A DNA stretch of 64,000 nt from Corythucha ciliata (Eukaryota > Arthropoda > Insecta > Hemiptera > Tingidae), in contig CM075943.1 in the NCBI GenBank assembly GCA_038030265.1, positions 19,654,001 to 19,718,000 on the forward strand, in the 5' to 3' direction. The position numbers and the translations under genes were made by a program. Each line of letters begins with the position of its first letter. The first letter of the stretch is position 1. Shown one piece after another: positions 1 to 10,777 of the stretch. The notes under the pieces were generated by a model, which made no database searches, was not told the origin of the DNA, and saw nothing but the letters and a program-made list of their open reading frames with translations.

Positions 1-3000
1 AATAGTTGAATGTGAAAGGAGGAGGGTGTTGTGAGAAAGGTTGCGACTTCAGCCTAACTCAGCTCAGCTCCATCCATAAAAACACAGCCGACCCGGGGCA
101 AAACGCCCCTGAAAGGGCGCAGTCGGCGCTCCTTTAAAGGGTTAAAAGTGAACGTTCCGCAATGCCATTGTTTTTGGCCGATTTACGACCTCTCCCAAGG
201 GCTGAACCGTTGGAGTTTGGATGAAAAGTTTCTCAGGGCTTAATTGACAGTCTTCTGCCAGACCATTTTCTTCACAACGATGGTCCTCCAGCCCTTATTC
301 ACCCTCTTGAGTTACCGGAAAACCCTCTAGTATTTTACTTTATGAGTTTTTGGGTTTACATATGAATCAGTAAAAGCTTCAAAGGTATAAAGGGTAGTGA
401 AGAGAGAGAGAGTGAGGGTGAGTGAGTGAGAAAGAGAACTTCACTCGGGTGGATTTACGTTCAATGCTTGCGGGTTCGCCCAAGCTCTGTATGGTAATGG
501 AAGACCATAACCTGTTTATAGTTTCATAGTGTCTAGAGGCCGACGGTCGGACACTTCATTGCATTTTTATGTCACCGAGAGTCCCCCCCCCCCAATCACC
601 AACAGTACTCCAAGGAGAAATAATACGGGGACGGCATTAGCGGGGCTATCTGAATTCCTCCACCTTCTCTCTAATCTTCCCCTCCCCCTTTCTTAGTGTC
701 ATCCTCCCCTAACCATTTACCCTTAAAATGACGTTCCTCACTTTCTGAGAATTCTCATTTTTTTCCCCCCTCGCTTTATCTCTATATCGCTCTCTTCTGT
801 AAGTTCAGCACCGGAAGACCACTGAGGCTTGCCGTATGTAAATCTGATTTAGCCCGGCGAAGGGAGGACAAAAAAAAATCATATTCAACTAACAAAAAAG
901 GGGGACTTTATAACCTCGTATACGTGGAACAGCGTTTCATTTTATTTATTTTTTCTTAATAGTGGTCTTCTGTTTACTATTCTTGAAAAATAAACTAAAA
1001 AAAGTGTTGTCAAATGGAGAGTCATCAACATTGTTGGGTTTAAGTGGCGATCCTCGCAGAATTAATGTTGCACTAAAATCCGGCTATAATGCGCATGATG
1101 GGAAGGTTATGTTCTGTCGAGTTCCCCTGTAAATAAATGTTGAAACGCTTCTATTCGCATTTTATTGAGCTCAGCCCTTAAGCTTAATCACCCACCCCTC
1201 TCCCAGCCGTCACTAGTGAAAACACGTTGCAATAACAAGAAACCAAAACTCACAATATAACTCACTCGACACACCCGAAGTATTTATATAAAGCGACCGC
1301 TGAAACCTCTCTTCTTCCCTCCAATTAAAGCTCTCACACTCAGATCGTTATTGCCCAATTGAACTTCCCTACACACAAGAGTGTGGTGAAACAGACCCCT
1401 TGTTGGTGAGGGGCGAAGGGGGTGCGTGTTTTTATTGTTGTTTACGGGACGATGGGCCTCGTCCCGGGGTTTATGAGCCGTGCGAGATGTTAGAGGTGAT
1501 AATGGGTATTTGCTAAATGTCGTCGCACTCATATCTTCCGTTTCTCTTTCCCCTAGTAGTGGAAAATGATTGGTAGTGATTAACGGGTGAGAGGAGGAGG
1601 AGACATTTTATTCTGCTGTGTACGCTGATCCTGGTGTTAGGAATCCTTAAAATAATTTTTGTTGGTTGAAAGGTTAACAAACATTGCTCTTATGCCAACT
1701 TTTTTCTTTTTTTATTAACTTCCCTCCGAACTTTGCATCCTGTTCATTTCACTTGATAACCCTACCAGACCCCTCACAAGCCACTATGAAGTGTGCCGCG
1801 TTATTCAGCGCTGTCCTGTCCATCCATCCATCGTTGATGTCCTATATACGATAGGGAGGAGAGAGACTGCTCCAGGTGAAACAGTGAAAAACGCGTGAGA
1901 TGATTCCAAAAAGCTGCGGTCGTGGGAATGGCTGATGGTGGAAGAGAAGAACAAAAAAAAAAAAAAAAAATGAACTCGGCAACATTTCCGCGGTGTTATT
2001 TTTCAATCGAGACACCCACCCTTCACTTCATCCTCCCCCCCCCCCACGGTTGCTGGACGAACTCCAAACTGTTATCGGAGAAATGTTCACCCCTCTCTCC
2101 AAAAGTAACTAGCCCCTTCAAAAATTTGAAGCTCTATCTCTGTTATTACAAACGGTAAAACAATCATCATCCAACCATGAATTAATGGCTTTTCGACGAC
2201 GTTCAATTGCAGTGAATTCGAAGGGACACGGTTGTTGTTGGAAGGGGACACAGTGGGAAGCTCTTTTTTTCGATTTATATCATCGTGGGCTACTAGTTCC
2301 CCTCCTCCATTACCACCCACCACATTTATTCACAACCATTTCACGATTGTTTCATTCTTGCGGATAAAATTTCATTTTAAAAAATTTATTTTTTAAAGCC
2401 GACTGATCGAGGTCGAGACACAGTCGAAATTAATTAAAACGCGTAAAACAACGAAATATCTAATTAGAGGTATTGTGTGACGAGAAAAACGAGGGTGTGA
2501 GGAGCCTGGTGGGGGAAGGGTGGAGGCTAATAAAGAGTTATCTTCCAGCTAACTCAATTAGGAAATGAGGGGGAGACGGAAAAAGGGTTGTTTTGGGCCA
2601 TGGTTTCCGAGGGTGCTTTTATAAAAACATTGCAACTTTTTTTTTGTTTGAGTCGATGGCAAGGGGGGGAGGGGCCATTGCCCCTTGAGGCCGACTTTCC
2701 ATAATCCTGCCATTAATGCGAGAAATCAAGCGGAGGTTGAATTTAATTGCGTCTTTCCTCGGTTTGTAACTGAATTACATCCCGAGAGTTTCCTTATAGC
2801 CATTGAGAATGGTGGGAGGTGGGGGAGCTATACCATTTCTTGCTTTTCAGATAAGAAGGAGGGAGCAATAGAGAAGGAGAGCGTTGAAAGGGATTCTTTC
2901 AAAAAATCTTCGAAATTCAACGAATAATGTGGACTTTCTACTAAAAGGAATAAAGTTATGCGGGCTTTGGCCTATACAATTCTTTCTCTTTTCCACCACA

Positions 3001-4140
3001 CAACATCAGTTTAAACATTGTTCAGGGGGAGGGGTGGTGCTGGGTGATAATCTATTCTACGGTAGGTTGTTTGGCTCTGTGGAGAGAGGTTTAAGACGTA
3101 TTGAGTTTTTATACGGTGGGAAAAAGGGTTATTTCGCAAATTAGTAGTGTGAGGGGGGGGGGGGACGCGCCGCGTGGGCTAATTTCTTTCGCGCGGCTGC
3201 CGGTTATTGCACTTTCCCTCTCTGCCACCCACCCACGTCGTCTTTTTCGACCGCAATCCACTTGCACTTTATTAATTTTTATTACTCACCGTAAGGCTCC
3301 GTTTGGTCGAAGGGTGATGGTGAGTGCCGGGGTGAGTCTATGGGCAGGGGTGAAGGGGAACGTTCCCCCAGACTAACAAATTTCAATTACTTCAACCCTT
3401 TTCTTCACTTTACCACCCCCCTCCCCCGTCGTTCACCAATTTCCAAATCCCAAACACACGACCCCCCCCCCCCCCGACAAGGTCCCTTCTTCCTCACATT
3501 ACAACAGCATGGTCCTTCATTCCTCACCCCACGTCCGTGCGTTAAAGTTCAGTGAGCTGGAACTCGAAAAAGACGTTCTTTAGTAATTCGCTTATGATGG
3601 GGGGAGGAGGGCCTGGTAAAGTCAGAAAATTATTGTTTTATGTTTGGCGTTTTCTTTATTTTTTCCCCCTCTCAACTTTTTGATATTTCTCTAAGAAACA
3701 TAAAAGTTCTTCCTTTCACGACTTCGAAAAACTTTATAAGACCTCCCGGTGTACTTTGGAAAAACCGAAACGAGACATCCGATAATAAAAGTGACAGATC
3801 CGACACTGTTTTATAGGCCTTTCAGCCCAATCAAAGTGAGGTAGAACGGACGTAGAAGAAAATGGAGTGGGGTGATGGTGGTGGTGGGCTGGTCCCGGGC
3901 TTCAGCCCAACAAGTGTTGTGCCGCTCTCACGCTGTTAAAATGAAACAGTTCTACGTCAATTTATGAATATCGAGCCGCAAATTGATTTTCCGCCTTGAA
4001 GCACGTGACAAGTCACACATCGTCATGCGTCCATTTCACACAAAAAATCTGGAAATTCAGCCCCATAACATTCGAGTGGAAAAACCCCCGCTCAATCGGC
4101 GCAAGTCAATCGGTGAGGGGTGAGGGGGCTCATCGTTCAT
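1..4140. other. Non-coding stretch, no gene recognised
   Basis: No reading frame here resembles a known protein and none has a convincing promoter, splice signals and codon pattern. Visible structure is limited to low-complexity tracts: an 11-base C run at 583-593, an 11-base C run at 2035-2045, a 12-base G run at 3153-3164, a 14-base C run at 3462-3475, and a GA/GT-rich stretch near 400-430. Near 88-136 a GCCGAC/GTCGGC pair encloses small GGGGC/GCCCC hairpins, which may be chance. Distal enhancers or UTR exons cannot be excluded from sequence alone. Confidence 0.5.
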
Positions 4141-4890
4141 ACTAAATGAAAATCAATTTACCACAAAAAATAATATTAGACCCACTAAATTTGGGGTCTT
4201 GAAGGGGCTAAATCCGCGAATTGGTTATTTGAATAAGCCATGCGCCAAAAAATTGCTACCCTGTGAAATTGGCTTTCTGAGTAAAACCCATAAAATTGGG
4301 TTCTGTGAGCAATAATGCAAAAAATTTAAATTTCGAAGGGGTCAAATATGCGAAAATAGGGCTGAAAGGGATGAAATCCGCAGATTCTAGCCGTTTTAGT
4401 CGTTATGCCGACAGGCACTCTTATGCACTTTTCATAATTTTTGTAAAATACCCTCACAAAAATGTCGATGGGGCCTCCCTTCACCATTGCCCCCCCCCAC
4501 CATTGTGGGCAGCCCTGGGAAAACCAGACATTTTGGGGTCGCAACCTGATCCAAAACAAACCACGAGCGTTTGGCTCTTTCATATAGGTACTAAAGATCG
4601 CAATATTTAGGCTACTTTGAACACTGATTCCACTCTTTCAAAAACAAATTTAGTGGCTTCAGCTGGTTCAATCCACATTTTAGGGATTTTCTCTTTTCAA
4701 AAAACATAAATTTCGTGGGATTGGCTTTCTCAAACCCAATTTCGCGGTCATGTGCTCTTTTAAAGCAAAATTGCTTAGATTTGGACCCTTCAAACCCAAA
4801 TTTTAGGGATATTCTTTAGAAGAAAATCCAAACTTTAATGGATTTAACTCTTTCAATAATTGTAGTTAATTTGAAAAACGATACGGTCGT
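4141..4890. repeat. Degenerate ~30 bp repeat array, type A
   Basis: Phrases of the form AAATTTCGTGGATTTGGCTC followed by TTTCAAACCCAA recur every ~30-40 bases with heavy drift (for example around 4255-4300, 4560-4600, 4630-4720 and 4730-4860). This looks like an old satellite or minisatellite array that has decayed. It runs directly up to the left LTR of BEL copy A, so the retroelement landed in or beside the array. Related arrays lie at 14967-15560, 20816-21015, 24111-24560 and 48540-49140. Confidence 0.6.
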
Positions 4891-5329
4891 TATAATTTGA
4901 CGAGCAATGGACTGTCTGGGAAAATGATGTTACGGAAAGGATCTGAGTAAGCTATAGAGATTACCTTTAATTAACTTGGTGACTGGGTTCAGTTCGCGCG
5001 AGCACGTCCGTTACGGTCGAGATTCGGCACACACACACCGCTTTTTCACTGGACCTCCCTTCTTAGGTGTCGTTCTTAGGTGTGATCGGCCACGTGAGGT
5101 GTTGGAGTGGGGGGAGGGGAAGCTAGGGTAGGGCTTGGGATTGGGCACCCCTTGTTTCATCCACAAAACCGCCCACCAAAAGCGAGAGCTTTTACATTTC
5201 AAGAAAATTTGTGTAATTTATTATTTGAGTTAGATGTATAATTGATAATTGATGAATAGCGAACGATCCAGTAAATTGAATTTAAGTTGTAAGTAGATAT
5301 GAGAGCTGCGGGAGAAGTTTCTATTTACA
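4891..5329 (-). repeat. LTR of BEL copy A (3' LTR)
   Basis: This is the left of three LTR copies, 439 bp. In plus orientation it begins TATAATTTGACGAGC and ends CTATTTACA. The other two copies begin TGTAATTTG, so the outermost base pair of this copy appears mutated from TG to TA. The termini TGTAA/TTACA form the short inverted repeats expected of an LTR. It is 28 bp longer than the middle LTR (8850-9260) because of an insertion near 5070-5100. Sixteen bases of that insertion (5084-5099) also occur in the integrase region of copy B (9437-9452). Confidence 0.85.
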
Positions 5330-5403
5330 GTGGGTTTCCGAGCGGGAATATAGCGAGGAATCGCAAGAGTTTTGATTGACGGTAGCTGTTCTACGAAAGT
5401 TTT

Positions 5404-7242
5404 CTAGTTCTGATGAGTGGCTGGGGGGAGGGGGTCGTCCCACGAAATCTGTAAAAGCCACGTACTCTGTATAAGACTTTTGGCCTTGAGCATTAAAGGG
5501 GAACACACACCTAGGGGATCGAACGTTTGAGCAACGATGGATAACATGCCTCGTTTTGTGAAAACTGCTTCAAGATTTCGGATGGAGAAGGCGAGTGAGT
5601 CGGAGACAGGATCATAGCGGAGACCGAGAAGTTTTAGGCAAGCCGCGTTACTGGGATCGTCGTTGTCGAAGTTGAGGAACTTCTCTCGGTTTTCGAGCGG
5701 TATATCGTTGAGAAGCTCGGCAGCGTTGCTGATCCACTTTCTGAGTTCGAACTTTCCCAGAGCCAACAGGTCGATGGTTTCCTTTTTGGCGATTTCTGCA
5801 TCTTGTAGGGAATCTCCTCCGAATAATAAATCGTCAACGAACGTGTGTTCCCCTAGGATTTTGGCTCCTCGAGGAAAATCACTCTCATGGTCGCTAGCCA
5901 GCTGCTTGAGTACCCGTTAAGCTAAGTATGCGCTCGGGGTGGCGCCATACGTGACTGTGTTGAGCTCATACTCTTTGATATCGATGTCGGGGCTTTCTCG
6001 CCATAGGATATGCTGGTAGCGCCGATGTTCCGCTGCCACTGTTATCTGCCTGTACATCATTTTGATGTCCGCGCATAGCGTTACTTTGAAGAGGCGGAAT
6101 TTGTGTAGGATGTGAGTAATGTCGGGCTGCAGGCGGGGGCCGGCGAACATTTGATCTTTGAGAGATTCTGAGCTAGGTGACGCTTTAGCGCTGCAATCAA
6201 AAACCACTCTAACTTTTGTAGTGGAGCTGGTTTCTCGCAGTACACATTGGTGTGGTATAACGAAGTTGGAGGGGGTTTTAGCTAAGGACATGTGACCCAG
6301 GTTTTCGTATTCCCGAAGGAATGCTGAGTACTCTTCTTTCAGCTGAGGTGATTGAGCTAGTCTTCTCTCTAGCGCCTTGAGCCTTTTCTCCGCTGTTGAT
6401 CGAGTGTGTTTGTCACTTGGCAGTGTCTTTTTGAACGGGAGAAAGACCGTGTAGCGCCCTGAGCTGTCTCTATAGTGAGTTTCTTTGAAGTGGTTCTCCA
6501 CGAGTTCTTCCTGGGGATCGGGCGGGATGCTATTTTGAACTTCTTCTATTTCCCAGAATTTTTTGAGCTGGTCATCGATTGACACGAAGGCGGAGAGGCA
6601 GTCGAGAATCCGTACGTCCTGAGGGGAGGCGAGCAGAGCAACACCCATTATTATCCAGCCGAAAACTGTGTCTATAGCTGTGGGTGATCCATTGAGAACC
6701 GGTGAGTCCGGCTTGAACATTTGCGAGTATAGGCTGGCGCCTACAAGCACCTCTATTTCTCCCGGTGTGTGATAGTGCTCGTCTGCGAGGCGTAGATTTT
6801 CGAATTTTTCAATAACCGTTCGACTTACGGTAGCTGCGGGGAGGGGCGTGGTAATGCTATCAAGCACCAGCGCCTCGAACTTGACCTTGTTATCATCTTG
6901 TTGTCTGGAGGCTGCTAGGACTTCAACGGTCCCATAATTGTTCTTCAAGGGAGCGTTGCCTATGCCGGAAACACAGGTGCGAGATTTTCTGAGTCGAAGA
7001 CCGAGCCGGTCTGCTGCTCGTTTGGTAATAAAGTTGAGTTGTGAGCCTGGATCGATTACTCCTCTGACCGAATGCGGCGTCTTATATGCGTCGAGAATGA
7101 GTATCTGTGCGGTACCGAGCAAAACAATAGAAGAATTATTTTCTAATGGAAGTGGGACCGTAGCGCCAAGAGAGAGATTTACCGCTGTAGGGGGTGTTGA
7201 TGAGTTAGACGTTCCCGGCGTAGAGAGAGGCTGAGCGACAAT
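5404..7242 (-). pseudogene. pol: BEL copy A pol: aspartic protease and reverse transcriptase
   Basis: One frame runs from just after the gag stop (7243-7245) to 5404, broken by a TAA at 5917-5919. First comes a DUF1758-type retropepsin with IDPGSQLNFITKRA near 7040-7070. The reverse transcriptase follows: CADIKMMYRQI carries the first catalytic Asp (about 6055-6090), and FVDDLLFGGD is the YVDD-box equivalent (about 5820-5850), downstream of the TAA. A Peptidase_A17-like connector ends in the LTR. Because the stop lies between the two catalytic motifs, unsuppressed translation would give an inactive enzyme. Copy B has the same stop at the same place. Confidence 0.88.
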
Positions 7243-8411
7243 CTAGGATGATTTAATTTTTCTTTGCGAGTGGATTAATTTGTGGTGGGCACCGGAGCAC
7301 TGCCTACATCTGTTTTTTGATGAGCAGTCTTTTGCGTAATGTTTTCCTAAGCATATGTAGCATCTTCCGTGTTGCTTCGCTGCGGAAGTGCGAGTTTCTA
7401 CATCCATCGCCAAGAATGAGGGGCATTGTGTTGATTTTTGCAAAGGTCACAAGGGGGAATTCTGACTTTTGCCGAGGAAAACTTGTTAGGTTTGACTTCA
7501 ACTTTAGAGATTGTTGTTTCGCCGACTGATGGGCTCGTTACTTGGAGAATTTTCGTTCTTTGTTCGATAAATTCGACTAGTTGATTGAACGTGGGCGTTT
7601 CTCTATCCTGTTGCGACGCTTCGAATAATTTCCGAGTTTCTAGGGGTAATCCTTGTAGAGCTATAAAGAAAATCAAATAGTCATTGTGGTCCAACTCGAG
7701 ATTTTGATACGCTTTAACATTGGTTGCGAAAACTTGCAGGAATTCTTTGAGCCCTCCGAGCGATTCTTTTGACAGAGCTTTAAAGTTGATTATTTTCTGT
7801 AAGTGATGATTGGCTTGAAGTCTTTTGCATTGATATTTGTGAATGAGAGCTTGACAAGCAAGTTGATAATTGTCACCTGTTAACGGAATTTGACTGATAG
7901 TGACGGCTGCCGTTTTCTCGAGCGATGATTTCAAATAGTGAAACTTCTCGATGTTGGAGAGAGACGAGTGGTGAACGAGCGATTTATACAGGGCTATGAA
8001 CGAAGGGAATTCTTCAGGGTTTTCCCCAGTGAAACTTCCGAGCTTGATTCGTGGCAGGTTGTGACGATCATTGCTTATTTTCTCTTGAGAGCTTGACTCA
8101 TTGAGGTTCCTCTTGGCTAAGAGGTTTTCCAGTTGAATGTGCTTCTCTTCCATTATGTAGAAAAGCTCTTCAAATGCCAATGCGTCCTTCATAAACGGCT
8201 CCCCTGCATCGCCGAGTTCCTCAGCCAGATCCTCTATTGCCTCAAAAGGCTGGCCGAGCCTTTCATAACGAGCTTTGAACGCCGCGTAATTATTGACGGT
8301 CGCTTCTTTTGCCAGAACCGCTAGATCTTGGACTTTTCGAAATAATCTTTCCCTGTGTCTCGATAGTCTTTCCAGCTTTTTTAGAGATTCCGCCATCGAA
8401 CGTGATAGCAA
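7243..8411 (-). pseudogene. gag: BEL copy A gag with zinc knuckles, frameshifted
   Basis: The N-terminal part (8411 to about 7410) has a coiled-coil-like start and a DUF1759 capsid-like domain (FTGENPEEFPSFIALYKSLV). The C-terminal part lies in another frame (7443-7243). It has a CCHC knuckle (CYICLGKHYAKDC) and a CX2C...HH...H knuckle (CRQCSGAHHKLIH), the usual BEL arrangement. Relative to copy B, copy A lacks about 11 bases near 7430, which causes the frameshift, and two 21-base in-frame blocks near 7460 and 8238. Gag ends with a single TAG (7243-7245), after which the pol frame continues without a frame change. Confidence 0.87.
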
Positions 8412-8849
8412 CTTATGAACCTTATTAAGAGAGAAAACTGTTTTAAAGCTTTGTGTTTGAGCAAATACTTATTTTATGAGTGTAAACCAAATTATCAACT
8501 TACAACTGATGAGAGTTCGGAGACTAGAGTCAGAGTGTAGAAATCAGGTGACTATAGATAGAATAACGCGCGCAAACCCAGAAGAGGGGGGAGTGTTTTT
8601 TACCAGCGTCCCTCAAACCCTATTAACGTACTTTGACTTGTGGTCATTTACCGAACTTTAGGCTAAAATTTTTACTATTTACATTTTAACTTAAGATTTC
8701 AATTAAAACTAACTGAACTCTCGCTTTTGAGAAAATCTGTTTTTCTACTTGCTTTACTTTTAACTAGTAGAATAAGCAAGAAGCTTGATTTGTCGAGCAA
8801 AACTATTCTTGATATCCGAGTTCAATAATCCGGCCCGGAGGACCAAATT
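8412..8849 (-). other. BEL copy A 5' untranslated leader
   Basis: About 440 bases between the gag start and the 5' LTR contain no coding frame and closely match 14289-14725 of copy B. The primer binding site is at the LTR-proximal end. The segment would include the packaging region of the transcript. Confidence 0.7.
8828..8845 (-). promoter_or_regulatory. Primer binding site of BEL copy A
   Basis: On the minus strand the LTR end TTACA is followed by AATT and then TGGTCCTCCGGGCCGGAT. This is complementary to a tRNA 3' end reading ...ATCCGGCCCGGAGGACCA, including CCA. The matching tRNA cannot be named with certainty by eye. The identical site occurs in copy B at 14704-14721. Confidence 0.75.
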
Positions 8850-9260
8850 TGTAATTTGACGAGCAATGGACTGTATGGGAAAATGATGTTGCGGAAAGGA
8901 TCTGAGTAAGCTATAGAGATTACCTTTAATTAACTTGGTGACTGGGTTCAGTTCGCGCGAGCACGTCCGTTACGGTCGAGATTTCGGCACACACACACCG
9001 CTTTTTCACTGGACCTCCCTTCTTACGTGTTGGAGTGAGGGGAGGGGAAGCTAGGGTAGGGCTTGGGATTGGGCACCCCTTGTTTCATCCACAAAACCGC
9101 CCACCAAAAGCGAGAGCTTTTACATTTCGAGAAAATTTGTGTAATTTATTATTTGAGTTAGATGTATAATAATTGATAATTGATGAATAGCGAACGATCC
9201 AGTAAATTGAATTTAAGTTGTAAGTAGATATCAGAGCTGCGGGAGAAGTTTCTATTTACA
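8850..9260 (-). repeat. Shared middle LTR of the BEL tandem
   Basis: This 411-bp LTR begins TGTAATTTGACGAGC and ends TTTCTATTTACA in plus orientation. It serves both as the 5' LTR of copy A and as the 3' LTR of copy B: a primer binding site lies on its left, and the end of the copy B integrase frame lies on its right (from 9284). A single LTR between two internal regions is the structure expected from LTR-LTR recombination or tandem duplication. Confidence 0.88.
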
Positions 9261-9283
9261 GTGGGTGTATAATTTATTTTGTT

Positions 9284-10765
9284 TTATTGAGGGTTGGTTG
9301 CTCCCTTGGCTTCGTCCTGCAAGCTGGGAAGAGGCATGAGGTGATGCGCGGATCGTGTGTACGTCTTTTGCTTTATCGTGATGTCCGCGACTCGCACAAC
9401 ATTGTCGGCGCCTGGATGCACCGCGACCACTCCGCCGATCGGCCACGTGAGGGGGGATGTTTGGACGTTTTTCACACTAACTACGTCCCCAACCTTCAGG
9501 TTTGGATGGCTTCTTTCCCATTTTGTGCGCAGCTGAAGCTCGTGGAGATATTCTCTCGACCACCGGTGCCAGAAGGCGCGCAACGACTGATGAATCAGCT
9601 TGTAGCGTTGGCTGAGGCTTAGTGTTTCAGTTCCCTCGGCGGGCTGGGGTGGGCACAGAAGAGGGCCTCCGACGAGAAAGTGTCCGGGGCTGAGGTAGTC
9701 GATGGAGTCGTTAGGATCGGCGGAGACGGATCCTAGAGGGCGGCTGTTTAGAATGGCTTCTATCTTGGTGAGATAAGTCGACATTTCCTCATGTGTGAGA
9801 GGTTTTTCGCCGATCGAGCGATGAAGATGTCGCTTTACTTCCTTGATCAAGCGTTCGTGAAGCCCTCCGAAATGTGGGCTTTGGGGAGGGTTGAAGCGCC
9901 AGTGGATTGCTTTCGCGGATAGCGCTTTAGTGATCTCGGGGGCTGATGCTTCGAGCAGATCCGCCATCGCCTTTAGGACATTGGAAGAACCGGTGAGATT
10001 GGTTCCCCTATCCGAGTAGATGTTCGAGCAGAGTCCTCTTCTCGAAGTGAAGCGTTCGAGCGCGAGAAGCATGGATTCAGTCGTCATTGAAGCTAGCAGC
10101 TCGGTGTGAACCGCCTTGGTTGACAAGCAAACGAAAATGACGAAGTACGCTTTGGTAACACTAGAGAACCTTTAAAACACAGGTACTGCAACACGGATTT
10201 CCGCGCCATATTTGGTCCCACAGTCGTTAGGGTAAACACAATATCATTAATGAAAAAATTGTCATCGTAACAGCAAACAAACGCGGAACGCGGTCGAAAT
10301 AAATAAAAATATCCTACTTGTCAATGAGATCAGGTGATAATTATAATCATATGAGGGACCAAGTATGGCGCCGATTTGCGTGTTGCAGTACTCTTGTTTT
10401 ATAGTGCCTTAGTAACACGAGCGTTTCTCCAAGAGTGTTTCTTCAACGGAAAGGGTCCAGCGCAGTCGAGGGTGGTGTTTGTGAATGGGCATACTTGCTC
10501 AAACCTTATCCTGGGCAAATCGGCCATTCTCGGTGGTGGCGGTGCACCCTGAAAAGCAGAGCCGGTTGCGAGATTTAATAAGACGCCTTACTCCCGATAT
10601 CCAATAACGGCGTTGTATAAGAGATTGGGTCAGCTGAACACCTCCGTGTAGAGTAATTCTATGGTAGTAGTCGCAGATGAGAGCAGACAGCTTGGCCTTT
10701 TGGGGAAGAAGTAGGGGAAACTTTTCATCCTCTCGCAGATCTGAGTGTCTGAGCCGACCGCCCAC
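9284..10765 (-). pseudogene. pol: BEL copy B integrase (zinc-binding, catalytic core, DUF5641), interrupted
   Basis: 10765-10499 holds the start of the zinc-binding region (HGGVQLTQSLIQRRYWI). After a frameshift near 10550, another frame continues with the first catalytic Asp (TTLDCAGPFPLKKHSW, about 10430-10475). A 250-bp MITE then splits the core at 10162-10411. From 10126 the core resumes (STKAVHTELL, SDRGTNLTGS with the second Asp, and the Glu-bearing GGLHERLIKEVKRHL), followed by the DUF5641-like tail (RTKWERSHPNLKVGDVV) ending at 9284. Removing the MITE and one GTAACAC target copy would leave the core in one frame, so it inserted into a then-intact integrase core. Confidence 0.88.
10162..10411. 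mobile_element. hAT-like MITE nested in BEL integrase
   Basis: A 250-bp insertion with imperfect terminal inverted repeats sharing GTACTGCAACACG, C/TGCGCCATA and TTGGTCC blocks on both arms. It is flanked by GTAACAC at 10155-10161 and 10412-10418. Counting one more base gives 8 bp with one mismatch, the length typical of hAT target duplications. Ends read TAGAGAACC and TAAGGCACT. It has no coding capacity, so it must have been mobilised in trans. The superfamily call is an inference from duplication length and end bases. Confidence 0.75.
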
Positions 10766-10777
10766 CCTAAGGAGCCC

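Larger units (their letters stand above)
4891..9260 (-). mobile_element. BEL/Pao LTR retrotransposon copy A, RNase H and integrase deleted
   Basis: Read on the minus strand the order is 5' LTR (8850-9260), primer binding site, gag, aspartic protease, reverse transcriptase, then 3' LTR (4891-5329). The RNase H, integrase and C-terminal domains present in copy B are absent: the pol frame runs into the LTR at about 5330. Compared with copy B the missing segment corresponds to about 9262-11620, and the join shows only ~2 bp of microhomology. Sequence shared with copy B is nearly identical. Gag carries small deletions relative to copy B, and pol carries an in-frame TAA at 5917-5919. It is non-autonomous. 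Confidence 0.9.
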
